Source of the DNA: an uncultured Bacilli bacterium
GTDB lineage: Bacteria > Bacillota_I > Bacilli_A > RFN20 > CAG-826
DNA: 33,771 nt
Reading direction: 5' to 3'
NCBI GenBank assembly: GCA_944358895.1
Contig: CALVSB010000016.1
Span: 1 to 33,771, forward strand
Notes under the pieces: model-generated
Databases searched by the model: none
Told to the model about the DNA's origin: nothing
The model's input: the letters and a program-made list of their open reading frames with translations, nothing else
Position numbers and translations under genes: made by a program
In this document: positions 16,733 through 25,612 of the stretch, piece by piece
Position numbering within the stretch: position 1 is the stretch's first letter
How the letters are laid out: the number at the start of each line of letters is the position of its first letter

Positions 16733-17050
16733 ATGAAAAAGCAAACGGCTGGGCGGGATTTGCTGGGGAAATTGGCCCCGACCTTCGCCCATTTGAACGA
16801 CGATGTCCTCTTTGGTGAAGTCTGGAGCCGCGAGAAGGAACTCCCGCCCCATGAGCGGAGCCTCATCACCATCGCGGCCCTGATGGCCCAAGGAGCCTTC
16901 CCGCAGCTCAAAAGCCATTTCGAGATTGGGAAAAACAACGGCATCAGCAAAGAAGAAGCCGTCGAGGTTGTTACCCACCTCGCCTTCTATTGCGGCTGGC
17001 CCAAGGCCTGGAGCGCCTTCTCCCTCATCGAAGAGGTTTACGGAAAGTAA
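16733..17050 (+). CDS. Carboxymuconolactone decarboxylase family protein
   Basis: 105 residues, all helical, matching the CMD/AhpD-like fold: RSLITIAALMAQGAFPQL, then HFEIGKNNGISKEEAVEVV and HLAFYCGWPKA. It has a single cysteine (in YCGW) and not the CxxC of AhpD, so it is probably not a thiol peroxidase partner. AAGGAG lies before the ATG. It is co-transcribed with the cupin and ends one base before the end of the convergent LysR gene. Confidence 0.9.
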   Translation: MKKQTAGRDLLGKLAPTFAHLNDDVLFGEVWSREKELPPHERSLITIAALMAQGAFPQLKSHFEIGKNNGISKEEAVEVVTHLAFYCGWPKAWSAFSLIEEVYGK

Positions 17051-17941
17051 CTACTTTTCTTCTTCGGCAAAGACTTCCTCGCAAGCCTCGAGGAAGGCCT
17101 TCGCCGCTTCGCTGAGCGGAAGCGACTTTCGGTAGACGAGGTCGAGGCGGCTATGGAGCGGCGGATCGAGCGGCACGAAAGCGAAAGGCGAATCGGGCCC
17201 GGTCGCGATGAGGCCTTCCAATGTGAAGGCCACCCCGATTCTTTCCTTCACGAGCAAGGAAGCGTTGTAGATGAGGTTGTAGGTCGCGACCGTCTCGGCT
17301 TTGAGGGTCCCGCCGATCCACTGGTCGATGATTTTGCTATACCCGGCGTGGCGGCTATGGATGATCGGCCTTGAGCGAAGGTTGTCCGGCGTTGCCCGCC
17401 CTTCCTTGGCCAAAGGGTCGTCCTTGAGGCAAAGGATTCCCCAGCGGTCGTAGCTTGGCAGCCGCCGGAAGTGGTATTCGGCCAGGACTGCCGGCTCGAC
17501 GAGGACCCCGAAGTCGACGAGGCCGCGGGAAAGATACTCGGCTACTTCCTTCGTGTCAGCGCTTCTTATCTCAAAGCGGATCAGCGGCTGCTTCTTCCTT
17601 AGGCGTGCCATCGCTTTGGCAATGCTCGTCAGGGAAATGCTTTCCCCGGCCGCGATCCGGACAGTGCCGGCGATCTTCTCGCCTTTCCCATAGCTTCGGA
17701 TCTCTTCTTCGGCGGCCTCGTAGAGGTCCTCGATCTGGCTGGCCCGCTTGAGAAGAAGCTCGCCGGCAGCGGTGAGGGCCATCCCTCGACTCCGGATAAA
17801 GAGTTCCTGCCCGAGTTCTTCCTCGAGGGACTTGATCTGCCGGGTGAGGTTTGGTTGAGTGGTGTGGGTTGCTTCGGCCGCGCGGGAAAGATTCCCGAGG
17901 TTGGCGACCGCCAGAAAATAGCGAAGGGTTCTGAATTCCAT
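17051..17941 (-). CDS. LysR-family transcriptional regulator
   Basis: 296 residues, standard length. The winged helix-turn-helix occupies residues 1-60 (FRTLRYFLAVANLGNLSRAA, then TQPNLTRQIKSLEEELG), followed by a linker helix and a two-lobed co-inducer domain starting near VRIAAGESISL. It ends against the cupin-CMD pair and is divergent from the acetyltransferase operon, 74 bases away, so either could be its target. A TAAATT hexamer seven bases before the ATG and the absence of an SD suggest a leaderless message. Confidence 0.94.
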   Translation of the reverse strand: MEFRTLRYFLAVANLGNLSRAAEATHTTQPNLTRQIKSLEEELGQELFIRSRGMALTAAGELLLKRASQIEDLYEAAEEEIRSYGKGEKIAGTVRIAAGESISLTSIAKAMARLRKKQPLIRFEIRSADTKEVAEYLSRGLVDFGVLVEPAVLAEYHFRRLPSYDRWGILCLKDDPLAKEGRATPDNLRSRPIIHSRHAGYSKIIDQWIGGTLKAETVATYNLIYNASLLVKERIGVAFTLEGLIATGPDSPFAFVPLDPPLHSRLDLVYRKSLPLSEAAKAFLEACEEVFAEEEK

Positions 17942-17948
17942 ATGCCTG

Positions 17949-17954
17949 AATTTA
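17949..17954 (-). promoter_or_regulatory. -10 element of the LysR gene (leaderless type)
   Basis: On the minus strand TAAATT is followed by CAGGCAT and the ATG. The 74-base divergent gap also holds ATACTTATACTTGATA on the minus strand, with a repeated ATACTT that could belong to a LysR site. This is only suggestive. Confidence 0.45.
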
Positions 17955-18015
17955 ATAGTTCCCTATCAAGTATAAGTATTTTTCTTCTACTCTCCAACTT
18001 GTCACCATTACCCCG

Positions 18016-18588
18016 ATGGAACTGAACGAACTGAATGCCCTCCTCGACGAGGGGCAAACGATATGCGAGGGAAGTGAGGAGTTCACCCTCAACGCGGCGA
18101 TTTCCCTCTCGACCCGGGAGGCTCTCTCCAAGATCAACGAATCGACGATGAGTGACGAAGAGGCAAGCGAAGCCTTCCTCGGCCTCATCGGGGCGAAGGC
18201 CGAGGGCTTCCGTTTCTTCCGCCCGATCTATTTGGACTACGGCCGGAATCTCCATCTCGGCGACAACGTCTTCATCAACGCCCTCACGACCATCCAGGAC
18301 CAAGGCGGGGTCTACATCGGCAACCGCGTCTACATCGGCCACCGGGTGTCAATCGCGACCTTGAACCACGCCTTCGATCCGGCCCACCGGGCCGACCTTC
18401 GGCCTAAAAGCGTCCACATCGACGACGACGTTTGGATCGGCGACGGGGCCATCATCCTCCCGGGCGTCCATATCGGGCAGGGCTCGATCGTCGGAGCCGG
18501 AGCGGTCGTAAGCCGCGACATACCGTCTGGAAGCATCGCCGTCGGCGTCCCGGCCAAAGTCGTCGGGCAAATAGGAGACCGGGAATGA
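18016..18588 (+). CDS. Maltose/galactoside-type acetyltransferase (left-handed beta-helix)
   Basis: 190 residues of the MAT/GAT/NodL family, which transfer acetyl from acetyl-CoA to sugars or related hydroxyls. An N-terminal helical region precedes hexapeptide repeats (LHLGDNVFINALTTI, VYIGNRVYIGHRVSI, VHIDDDVWIGDGAIILPGV). The catalytic histidine is in LNHAFDP, and the end GSIAVGVPAKVVG is typical. No SD is visible before the ATG at 18016. Its stop overlaps the next start, so the three genes to 19829 form one operon, possibly under the divergent LysR regulator. Acceptor unknown. Confidence 0.9.
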   Translation: MELNELNALLDEGQTICEGSEEFTLNAAISLSTREALSKINESTMSDEEASEAFLGLIGAKAEGFRFFRPIYLDYGRNLHLGDNVFINALTTIQDQGGVYIGNRVYIGHRVSIATLNHAFDPAHRADLRPKSVHIDDDVWIGDGAIILPGVHIGQGSIVGAGAVVSRDIPSGSIAVGVPAKVVGQIGDRE

Positions 18589-19130
18589 AGAAACTACCAT
18601 TCATGCTAGCCGCGGCCCTCCTCGCCTCGTGCGGGGCACAGCCTTCTACCCTCGAGAATTCGAGCCTCATTCCCGATGCCTCGTCGACGGAGGCCGCAGC
18701 GTCTACGTCAAGCCATCCCAGCAGCGCGGAATTGACTCCCGACTTGCCCGCTTCTTTGCCCGCCGACTCCCAAGAGGAGGAAAATGAAATTATGAAAGTA
18801 ACAATCAACGGAACGCCCTTTGAACTCGAATTGGCCGACAATGCCGCGGCCGGCGCCTTCAAGGAACTCTTGCCCCTCGACCTCGAGATGTCCTCGATGG
18901 CCCACGAGAAGTATTGCTACCTCGAAGTCTCCCTTCCGACCTCGACCTATGCGCCCGGCCGCATCGAAGCCGGAGACGTGATGCTTTGGGGAAGCGACTG
19001 CCTCGTCTTCTTCTACGAGAGCTTCGACACCTCCTATTCCTATACCCGCCTCGGGCACCTCACCTCGACGGACGGACTCCTTGAAGCTTGCTCCTCGTCC
19101 TCGACTCGGATCGTCATCGAAAGGAACTGA
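18585..19130 (+). CDS. Lipoprotein with cyclophilin-like domain
   Basis: 181 residues. The signal peptide ends in a lipobox, LLASC, with the lipidated Cys at residue 16, so the protein should be anchored to the outer face of the membrane. A Ser/Pro/Glu-rich linker (about 17-66) leads to a cyclophilin-like fold of the small TM1367 type: MKVTINGTPFELELADN, then a PTSTYAPGRIEAGDVML core with ESFDTSYSYTRLGHL. These domains lack classical prolyl-isomerase residues, and their ligand is not established. The start codon overlaps the stop of the acetyltransferase gene. Confidence 0.87.
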   Translation: MKKLPFMLAAALLASCGAQPSTLENSSLIPDASSTEAAASTSSHPSSAELTPDLPASLPADSQEEENEIMKVTINGTPFELELADNAAAGAFKELLPLDLEMSSMAHEKYCYLEVSLPTSTYAPGRIEAGDVMLWGSDCLVFFYESFDTSYSYTRLGHLTSTDGLLEACSSSSTRIVIERN

Positions 19131-19133
19131 ACC

Positions 19134-19829
19134 ATGGGAAAGCGCGCCAGATGCACCATCCACATGTACACGACGATCGACGGCAAGATCGTTACCGACC
19201 TCCTTCATTATCCCGATGGACCGGAAACGGACGAAGCCGGGACCCTTTATGACGACATCACCTTCAGCGAGGGGAAGAAGTGGGGCTGCGGAAGAACGAC
19301 CTTCGATACCGGCCGCCGGCCCGACCTGACGGGGATCGATCCATCGATGCCTCTTCGCGGGGAAGAAGTGCCGGGTGACGAATACCTCTGCTTTGCCTTC
19401 GACCGCTTCGGCAAGATCGACTGGGAAACGCCCTTCAATCCCTATGGCGGACGCGCCTCCCGGGTCGTCGAAGTCCTTACGAGGAGAGCCGATCCCCGGC
19501 TCCCGGCCTATCTCGAGAAGAAAGGCATCGCCTACCTTTTTGCCGGTGAGGACGACTTGGATCCAAGGCTCTTCCTCGAGAAAATCCATCGGTTTGGGGA
19601 AATCGACGACTTCTATCTCTGCGGGGGACCGGAAATCAACGCCGCCTTCCTCCGGGCCGGGGTCGTCGACGCCATCAGCCTCGTCGTCTGCCCGGGAATC
19701 CAAGGCGGGAGGAAGGAGCTGACCTTCGTTGGGACGGACGACCTCGAAGGTTTCCCTCTCTATTTCGAGCCCGCGGAGGCCAAGATCTATCCGGGCGGCG
19801 CCCTCCTCCTCCTTTACCGGAAGAAGTAA
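19134..19829 (+). CDS. RibD C-terminal/dihydrofolate-reductase-like protein
   Basis: 231 residues with the fold of the RibD reductase domain: IHMYTTIDGKI near the N-terminus, and FYLCGGPEINAAFLRAGVVD near residue 165, followed by the conserved P-G turn in LVVCPGIQGG. Stand-alone members are NADPH-dependent reductases of unknown substrate; there is no deaminase domain and no riboflavin gene nearby, so riboflavin synthesis is unlikely. It starts four bases after the lipoprotein gene and ends the operon. Confidence 0.88.
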   Translation: MGKRARCTIHMYTTIDGKIVTDLLHYPDGPETDEAGTLYDDITFSEGKKWGCGRTTFDTGRRPDLTGIDPSMPLRGEEVPGDEYLCFAFDRFGKIDWETPFNPYGGRASRVVEVLTRRADPRLPAYLEKKGIAYLFAGEDDLDPRLFLEKIHRFGEIDDFYLCGGPEINAAFLRAGVVDAISLVVCPGIQGGRKELTFVGTDDLEGFPLYFEPAEAKIYPGGALLLLYRKK

Positions 19830-19861
19830 GCGCTTTGCTCAAATGGCGTGGCCATTCGTAG

Positions 19862-19867
19862 TAAAAT
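19862..19867 (+). promoter_or_regulatory. -10 element of the esterase-cysK-cysE operon (leaderless type)
   Basis: TAAAAT is followed by CAGGCGA and the ATG at 19875, with no SD. A TTGCTC lies at 19835 but at 21 bases is too far for a normal -35. Confidence 0.5.
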
Positions 19868-19874
19868 CAGGCGA

Positions 19875-20633
19875 ATGGAAAAAGTGCATCGGCTTTATAG
19901 CCCCAAACTCAACAAATATCTTAAGGTCCGCGTTTATCTTCCGGCCGGGTATGGCGGAAAGCGCCGCTATCCGGTCCTTTACATGCACGACGGGCAGAAC
20001 GCCGTCCGCGAAGCCAAGTGGTCGCACCATAGCTGGGAAGTGACCTCGACCCTCGAGAAGATGCGCCTCGCCATGATCGTCGTCGGCATCGACAGCGACC
20101 GCGAGCGAGAGGCGACCCTTTGCCCCTTCGTCCCCGAGGAGAAGGACGAGGAGATGGATCGCTGTAAGAAGCCGATGGGAAAAGAATACGGCGACTTCCT
20201 CGTCGAATACGTGAAGCCGTTCATCGATTTCACCTACAAAACCCGCCCGGATTATGAGAATACGTATCTGGCTGGGTCTTCGCTCGGAGGACTGGCCGCC
20301 GCTTATCTATCGGCCCTCCACCCGGGCGTCTATTCCTGCGTCGGCGTCTTCTCGCTGGCCTATTGGTTCGTTGAGAGACAGTTCGAGAGCTTCCTCGAGG
20401 AGCATTTCGACGAGGAAGCCTCCTATTTCCTGGCCGCCGGCGGGAAGGAAGGGTTCGACGGCAAGATCCTCGACTCCTATGAGAAGTACCGCTTACTCCT
20501 CGAGAAGAAGGGCGTGCAGTTCACGGCCAGGATTTACCCGAACCTCTATCACAGCGAAGAATGCTGGGCCAAGGAGTTCCGCGATTTCGTGCGGCTCATC
20601 AAGGCCCGAAGAAAGGAGAAGCGCCATGCTTGA
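19875..20633 (+). CDS. Esterase-family alpha/beta hydrolase
   Basis: 252 residues, similar to the esterase D/IroE-like group. The nucleophile elbow is LAGSSLGGLAAAYLS near residue 137. An oxyanion-region motif is VLYMHDGQNA near residue 36. The catalytic histidine is probably in YHSEECW near residue 230, the usual G-x-H-x-E-x-x-W position. No signal peptide, so it is cytoplasmic. It overlaps cysK by eight bases. Such esterases can act on acetylated or thiol-ester compounds, but the link to cysteine synthesis is only positional. The ATG at 19875 lies at the expected transcription start; the frame extends 27 bases upstream without support. Confidence 0.9.
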   Translation: MEKVHRLYSPKLNKYLKVRVYLPAGYGGKRRYPVLYMHDGQNAVREAKWSHHSWEVTSTLEKMRLAMIVVGIDSDREREATLCPFVPEEKDEEMDRCKKPMGKEYGDFLVEYVKPFIDFTYKTRPDYENTYLAGSSLGGLAAAYLSALHPGVYSCVGVFSLAYWFVERQFESFLEEHFDEEASYFLAAGGKEGFDGKILDSYEKYRLLLEKKGVQFTARIYPNLYHSEECWAKEFRDFVRLIKARRKEKRHA

Positions 20634-21552
20634 CCCCGTTTTGTCGTTGATTGGGCACACGCCCCTCATCCGTCTCAAGAAAATCGAGGAAGCCCATGAA
20701 CTCCCCTTCGAGCTTTACGGGAAGCTCGAGAAAGCCAATCCCTCCGGTTCCATCAAGGACCGGGCGGCCCTCAAGATGATCGAGGAAGCCGAAAGGAAGG
20801 GCTTATTGAAAGAAGGATCGCCCCTTGTCGAGGCCACTTCCGGCAACATGGGCATTTCCCTGGCCCTCATCGGGGCCCGGAAAGGATACAAAGTCCGCAT
20901 CTACATGCCCGACAGCGCCTCGAAGGAACGCCGCCTCCTCATTGCCGCTTACGGGGCCGAGATCGTGCTGACGCCCGGGAAAGAAGGGATGCGCGGCTCC
21001 AACGAAGCGGCGGCCAAGGCGGTTGCCGAAGAGGGAGCTGTCTGGCTCAAGCAATTCGACAATCCGGCCAATAGCCTTGCCCACTACGAGACGACCGGAC
21101 CTGAACTTGCCGAAGCGCTCGGCGGGAAAATCGACGCCCTTTTTGCCGGCTTCGGAACTGGCGGGACGATCTCCGGCATCGCCCGCTATTTCAAGGAGCG
21201 GGGCGTCGATGCCCGGATCTTCGGGATCGAGCCGGCCGAAAGCCCGCTTCTCAGCGAAGGGAAGGCCGGACCCCACCGGATCGAGGGCATCGGAGCCAAC
21301 TTCGTCCCGGCTCTCCTCGAAAAGGACCTGATCGACGAAGTGGTGGACGTCAAAGGAGCCGATGCCTTCCGCCTGACCTCCGAACTAGCCGAACGCGAAG
21401 GGTTATTGGTCGGCATTTCTTCGGGCGCCGCCCTAGCCGGATGTCTCTATCGGAAAGAGGAAGTAAAGAAAGGCGGCCGGGCGGTCGTCATCCTCCCCGA
21501 CGGGGCTGACCGTTATCTAAGTATCGAGGGACTATATGGACAGAAACATTGA
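20626..21552 (+). CDS. cysK: Cysteine synthase (O-acetylserine sulfhydrylase)
   Basis: 308 residues, PLP-dependent. It combines O-acetylserine with sulfide to form cysteine. The PLP lysine is in NPSGSIKDRAA near residue 44. The substrate loop reads EATSGNMGISLAL (Met where Thr is usual), the phosphate loop is GFGTGGTISG, and the C-terminal part has ISSGAALAG and LPDGADRYLS. AAAGGAG before the ATG fixes the start inside the end of the esterase gene. Overlaps cysE by 17 bases, so the two cysteine enzymes are made together. Confidence 0.95.
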   Translation: MLDPVLSLIGHTPLIRLKKIEEAHELPFELYGKLEKANPSGSIKDRAALKMIEEAERKGLLKEGSPLVEATSGNMGISLALIGARKGYKVRIYMPDSASKERRLLIAAYGAEIVLTPGKEGMRGSNEAAAKAVAEEGAVWLKQFDNPANSLAHYETTGPELAEALGGKIDALFAGFGTGGTISGIARYFKERGVDARIFGIEPAESPLLSEGKAGPHRIEGIGANFVPALLEKDLIDEVVDVKGADAFRLTSELAEREGLLVGISSGAALAGCLYRKEEVKKGGRAVVILPDGADRYLSIEGLYGQKH

Positions 21553-22345
21553 GCTGGCCTTCAAGCTGAACGAGAAGGACGAAAACGAGGCCCTGGCCTC
21601 GGTCGGCCGGGACGGGATCATCGATTTCTTCCGTTACGTCCGGGAAATCCTCTTCTTCGATTTCTATGCCCGCGGCGAGAAGGAGATCCGTCTCCCTTAT
21701 CTTGTCGGGGAAGCCAAGAAATGCTTCATTGCCTTCGCGAAGGAAGAGGGGTGCGCCCCTTGCCTCTTCGATTCCTTCTTCGACGGCCTCCCGGAAGTCA
21801 AACGCCTCCTCGTCAGCGATGCGGATGCCATTTTTCAAGGCGACCCGGCTTGCGCCTCCCCGGCCGAGGCCATTCTTACCTATCCGGGCTTCCTTGCTAT
21901 CTCGGTCTATCGGGTGGCCCATCTCTTGAGAAAGCTCGGCCTCCGCTTCGTTTCCCGAGTTTTAAGCGAGTATGCCCATTCGCGGACCGGCATCGACATC
22001 AACCCGGGAGCCGAGATCGGGGAGCGCTTTTTCATCGACCACGGTACGGGCATCGTCATCGGCGAGACGACGGTCATCGGGAAGAACGTGAAGCTTTACC
22101 AGGGCGTGACCCTCGGGGCCCTCTCCCTTCGGGAAGGGCGGAAGCTGGCCGGGCACAAGCGCCATCCGACCGTCGAGGACAACGTCACCATCTATTCGGG
22201 GGCCTCGATCTTCGGGGGCGACACGGTGATCGGCGAAGGCTCGACCGTTGGGTCCAATGCCTACATTGTCTCCTCGATTCCGCCCCATTCGATCGCGGTG
22301 GTCAAGCCCTTTGATCTCGAAATCCGGGCCAAGGTTCCGAAGTAG
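21536..22345 (+). CDS. cysE: Serine O-acetyltransferase
   Basis: 269 residues. It makes O-acetylserine from serine and acetyl-CoA, the substrate of the enzyme encoded just upstream. The N-terminal helical domain leads to YPGFLAISVYRVAHLLRKLG and SRTGIDINPGAEIGERFFID, then HGTGIVIGETTVIGKNVKLY, the diagnostic left-handed beta-helix, with the insertion GALSLREGRKLAGHKRHPT. The C-terminus is long enough to interact with CysK, though the typical terminal Ile is absent (ends KVPK). A terminator follows. Confidence 0.95.
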   Translation: MDRNIELAFKLNEKDENEALASVGRDGIIDFFRYVREILFFDFYARGEKEIRLPYLVGEAKKCFIAFAKEEGCAPCLFDSFFDGLPEVKRLLVSDADAIFQGDPACASPAEAILTYPGFLAISVYRVAHLLRKLGLRFVSRVLSEYAHSRTGIDINPGAEIGERFFIDHGTGIVIGETTVIGKNVKLYQGVTLGALSLREGRKLAGHKRHPTVEDNVTIYSGASIFGGDTVIGEGSTVGSNAYIVSSIPPHSIAVVKPFDLEIRAKVPK

Positions 22346-22365
22346 TCTGATAGCGCTTTCACTAG

Positions 22366-22395
22366 GAGGCAGCCAAGAACTGGTTGCCTCTTTTT
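22366..22395 (+). terminator. Terminator of the esterase-cysK-cysE operon
   Basis: GAGGCAGCCA and TGGTTGCCTC pair over 10 bases with one wobble and a 5-base loop, then five T. Confidence 0.92.
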
Positions 22396-22414
22396 ATTTA
22401 ATGGGTGTTAATAA
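22384..22414 (+). promoter_or_regulatory. Possible MarR/ABC operon promoter
   Basis: TTGCCT (22384-22389) lies in the right arm of the preceding terminator. TTAATA at 22408 (18-base spacer) or TAATAA at 22409 (19) could be the -10. The leader would contain the strong GGGGGAG ribosome binding site of the regulator gene. Confidence 0.4.
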
Positions 22415-22434
22415 TTTCCGAAGGGGGAGTGGAA

Positions 22435-22860
22435 ATGGATCCCGAAGTCGTTGAAAAAGCCTTCCTCGATTTGGCAGCGGAACCTCGGATCGCGAGGCTT
22501 TCTTCCCTGCTGGTCAAAAATTACCGGGGAGGCTACCGGGTGCTGAATCTTCTATCCAAGTCGGAGGAGCCTATGACCCCGAGCCAGTTGGCTGTTCTCT
22601 GCGAGGTCTCGACCGCCCGGATGACCGTCATTCTCAATTCCCTGCAGCTGAAAGGCTATCTCAAAAAGCATCGGAAGCGGAGCGACCGGCGGAGCCTCGT
22701 CGTCTCCCTCTCGTCGAAGGGCCGGGAAGTGCTCATGGAAAACCAAGCAACTCTTCGTTCCTGCATCGAGAACTTCATTGCCGAACTTAGTGAAAAGGAA
22801 TTGCAAACCGCCCTTGGAATTTGCAGAAAAATCACCCGCGAGGGGAATAAAGGAGAATAA
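22435..22860 (+). CDS. MarR-family transcriptional regulator
   Basis: 141 residues. Winged helix core: MTPSQLAVLCEVSTARMTVI, LNSLQLKGYLKKHRKRSDRR and the wing SLVVSLSSKGREVL, flanked by dimerisation helices. I chose the ATG at 22435 because GGGGGAG lies seven bases before it; a GTG at 22405 is in frame but has no SD. Two bases separate it from the ABC exporter gene, so it very likely controls that operon in response to a compound the exporter handles. Confidence 0.93.
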   Translation: MDPEVVEKAFLDLAAEPRIARLSSLLVKNYRGGYRVLNLLSKSEEPMTPSQLAVLCEVSTARMTVILNSLQLKGYLKKHRKRSDRRSLVVSLSSKGREVLMENQATLRSCIENFIAELSEKELQTALGICRKITREGNKGE

Positions 22861-22862
22861 CG

Positions 22863-25529
22863 ATGCTTAGACTGGTCAATCTCAAGAAGGACTACAAAGT
22901 CGGTGGCGACATCGGCTTCGTCCACGCGCTGAAAGGGCTGTCCATCGCCTTTCGGAGCAACGAGTTCGTCGCCATTCTCGGACCTTCGGGCTGCGGGAAG
23001 ACGACCCTTCTCAACATCATCGGCGGCCTCGACCATCCGAGCGAAGGGGAACTCTTCATCGACGGGGTCTCGACCAAGGACTTCAAGGACCGCGATTGGG
23101 ACAACTACCGGAACCACCGGATTGGTTTCGTCTTCCAAAGCTACAACCTCATTCCCCATCAGACGATTCTCCAAAACGTCGAATTGGCCCTCACGATCGG
23201 CGGGGTCAAGCGCGAGGAGCGGCGGGCCAAGGCCAAGGCGGCTCTCGACCGCGTCGGTCTAGCCGGGCAATATGACAAGAAGCCGAACCAGCTTTCGGGC
23301 GGCCAGTGCCAGCGGGTCGCCATCGCCCGGGCCATCGTGACCGATCCGGAGATCCTTTTGGCCGACGAGCCGACCGGCGCCCTCGACACCGAGACCTCGG
23401 TCCAGATCATGGACATCATCAAGGAGATCTCGAAGGACCGCCTTGTCATCATGGTTACCCATAACCCGGACCTCGCGGCTCGTTATGCCACGCGGACCGT
23501 TCGTCTCCTCGACGGCCTCATCCAAAGCGATTCCAATCCCTTCGAGGAAGAAGGCGAGGAAAAGACGGCCAAGGAAATGCCGGACAAGAAGGCCAAGCTT
23601 TCCCTTTTGAGTGCTTTCCGCCTCTCGGCCCAGAACCTCCACTCGAAGGCCAAGCGGACTTCGCTGGTAGCCGTTGCCGCCTCGATCGGCATCATCGGCG
23701 TCAGTTCGGTCCTTGCCGTCTCGACCGGCGTCCAAAACTACATCTATGACATGGAAGCCGACATGCTTTCAGGCAATCCGCTGACCATCGAGGCCGAGGG
23801 CGTCGATTTGACCGGCCTCATGTCGATTGCCGGAAGCCTCAACCAAGTCGGTGCGGTGGTCGACGGGACAGAAGAAGGCTACATCAACGTCAACGAGACC
23901 ATTTCGGCCCTCGTCGACAAGGAGTCCCACGAGGTGAACGAGTTCATGTTCAAGAACGAGATCACCGACGATTACCTTTCGTACGTGAAAGCGATGGACC
24001 CCGAGCTTTATAGCGCGATTGTCTTCGATTACGGCATCGACGTCTCGCCTTCCATTTACGTGGCCTCGGGCCTCGATGGGACCGACGCGGAGGGAAATAG
24101 TTATTCCGAAGAAGGCCAGGTCGCTTCCCTTTCCTTCATCCGGACGGTCTATCAAAGCATCCTGAAGGAAACCGACCTCGGCGAATTCGCGCCCTATGTC
24201 AGCATGCTGCCCCAGCCCTTCTCCCTCCTCCCGGACAGCGAGGACCTGATCCTCTCCCAGTACGACATCGTGAGCGACGCGGCCACGAGCCACCTGCCCA
24301 AGGAAAAAGGCGAGATTGCCATCGTCATCGATAAGGACGCCCTAAGCGACCTGACGCTAGCCGAGACGGGCTATTTGACCCAGCAGGAATTCCTGAACAA
24401 TGTCTTCGAGGCCACCGGCGACGATCGCTACGACCCAAGCCTTGAAAAGAACCGGATTTCCTATGAAGAGTTGATGGGCCGGACCTTCTACTATTACCCG
24501 AACGACGATATTTACCACCGAGCCCTCGTCGGCTTCACCTACGATCCGGTCAAAGACATCGACGATGCCTCCGAAGGCGAGCCCCTTGAACTGAAGGTCA
24601 CGGCCATCCTTCAAAAGAAATCCGACATCAACTACGGGTGCCTGTCCAGCGGGTTCTACTACACGAACGATCTCGCTAACTATATCCGCGAAACGGCAGC
24701 CAATTCGACGATCGTGAATTTCCTCAAGGACAGCGGTCTCGATGGCTTTGGAACCACCTCTCTCCTCAACCCGGCCATCAACTACACTTATTCGTTCACC
24801 TACGACGGAACGAGGTATGACAACCAAGTCGGCATCGTGTCGAGTTTCTCCCAGAATTCCATGTTCACGAACGTGGCCGGGAACTATGAGGACATGACGA
24901 CGTTCTCCCTCGCCAATCTCGGCGGAAGCGAAGTGCCGACCCTCATCTCCATCTATCCGAAGGACCTCGACGAGATGGATGCCATCCGAACCTATCTCAC
25001 GGCTTGGAACGAGGACGGCGACATCACGGTCAACGGCAAGGTCCTAACGGCCGAAGACCGTCCGCAAATCCGCTACACCGATTCCCTCTCGATCGTCCTA
25101 TCGATGGTCAATACCTTGATCGGGATCATCACGACGGCCCTCGTCATTTTCACCGGCCTCTCCCTCGTCGTCTCGACGGTCATGATTGCGGTCATCACCT
25201 ATGTCTCAGTCATCGAGCGGGTCAAGGAAATCGGGGTCATCCGCTCCCTCGGCGGCCGGAAGAAGGACGTCTCGCGCCTCTTCAACGCCGAGACGGTCAT
25301 CATCGGCTTCATCTCGGGAGCTATCGGCATTGCCTTCACCTATTGCCTCCAGATCATCTGCAATCTCATCGTCGGTGCCATCAGCGGCATCTATACGATT
25401 GCGGCCCTGCCTTGGTACACGGCCCTCATCATGATCGCCCTCTCGATGATCCTGACCCTTATCTCCGGCCTCGTCCCGGCCTCGATTGCCGCCAAGAAGG
25501 ATCCTGTCGAAGCCCTTCGAAGCGAGTAA
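22863..25529 (+). CDS. ABC transporter: ATPase fused to FtsX-type permease
   Basis: 888 residues, MacB-like in layout. The N-terminal ATPase has [12 protein letters not shown] (Walker A, near residue 40), the LSGGQ signature, and [11 protein letters not shown] (Walker B). A first membrane helix follows near 275-295 ([18 protein letters not shown]). A large extracytoplasmic domain of about 440 residues has no obvious enzyme motif. Three C-terminal helices follow (near 750-885) with the FtsX motif [20 protein letters not shown]. In Bacillota such transporters often resist peptide antibiotics or move lipoproteins. Regulated by the MarR gene upstream; no partner permease is present, so it should homodimerise. 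Confidence 0.94.
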   Translation: MLRLVNLKKDYKVGGDIGFVHALKGLSIAFRSNEFVAILGPSGCGKTTLLNIIGGLDHPSEGELFIDGVSTKDFKDRDWDNYRNHRIGFVFQSYNLIPHQTILQNVELALTIGGVKREERRAKAKAALDRVGLAGQYDKKPNQLSGGQCQRVAIARAIVTDPEILLADEPTGALDTETSVQIMDIIKEISKDRLVIMVTHNPDLAARYATRTVRLLDGLIQSDSNPFEEEGEEKTAKEMPDKKAKLSLLSAFRLSAQNLHSKAKRTSLVAVAASIGIIGVSSVLAVSTGVQNYIYDMEADMLSGNPLTIEAEGVDLTGLMSIAGSLNQVGAVVDGTEEGYINVNETISALVDKESHEVNEFMFKNEITDDYLSYVKAMDPELYSAIVFDYGIDVSPSIYVASGLDGTDAEGNSYSEEGQVASLSFIRTVYQSILKETDLGEFAPYVSMLPQPFSLLPDSEDLILSQYDIVSDAATSHLPKEKGEIAIVIDKDALSDLTLAETGYLTQQEFLNNVFEATGDDRYDPSLEKNRISYEELMGRTFYYYPNDDIYHRALVGFTYDPVKDIDDASEGEPLELKVTAILQKKSDINYGCLSSGFYYTNDLANYIRETAANSTIVNFLKDSGLDGFGTTSLLNPAINYTYSFTYDGTRYDNQVGIVSSFSQNSMFTNVAGNYEDMTTFSLANLGGSEVPTLISIYPKDLDEMDAIRTYLTAWNEDGDITVNGKVLTAEDRPQIRYTDSLSIVLSMVNTLIGIITTALVIFTGLSLVVSTVMIAVITYVSVIERVKEIGVIRSLGGRKKDVSRLFNAETVIIGFISGAIGIAFTYCLQIICNLIVGAISGIYTIAALPWYTALIMIALSMILTLISGLVPASIAAKKDPVEALRSE

Positions 25530-25546
25530 TGCCCCTTTCTCAAATG

Positions 25547-25571
25547 AGCGCAGGTTCGCCTGCGCTTTTTT
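25547..25571 (+). terminator. Terminator after the ABC exporter gene
   Basis: AGCGCAGG and CCTGCGCT with a TTCG tetraloop, followed by six T. Confidence 0.94.
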
Positions 25572-25598
25572 GCTCCGGACATTTTGCCGTCTTAAAAT
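25570..25598 (+). promoter_or_regulatory. Promoter of the sigma factor operon
   Basis: TTGCTC (25570-25575) overlaps the end of the preceding terminator T-run, then 17 bases and TAAAAT (25593-25598). The predicted start near 25605 leaves a leader of about eight bases with no SD before the ATG at 25613. Confidence 0.6.
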
Positions 25599-25612
25599 GT
25601 CTCTATAAACGG

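Noticed and set aside
20600..22345. T-box or SAM riboswitch for the cysteine genes
   Set aside because: cysK and cysE are preceded by coding sequence with overlaps, and the operon leader before the esterase is essentially absent.
22405..22434. Earlier GTG start for the MarR gene
   Set aside because: No SD precedes it, while the ATG at 22435 has GGGGGAG at the right distance.
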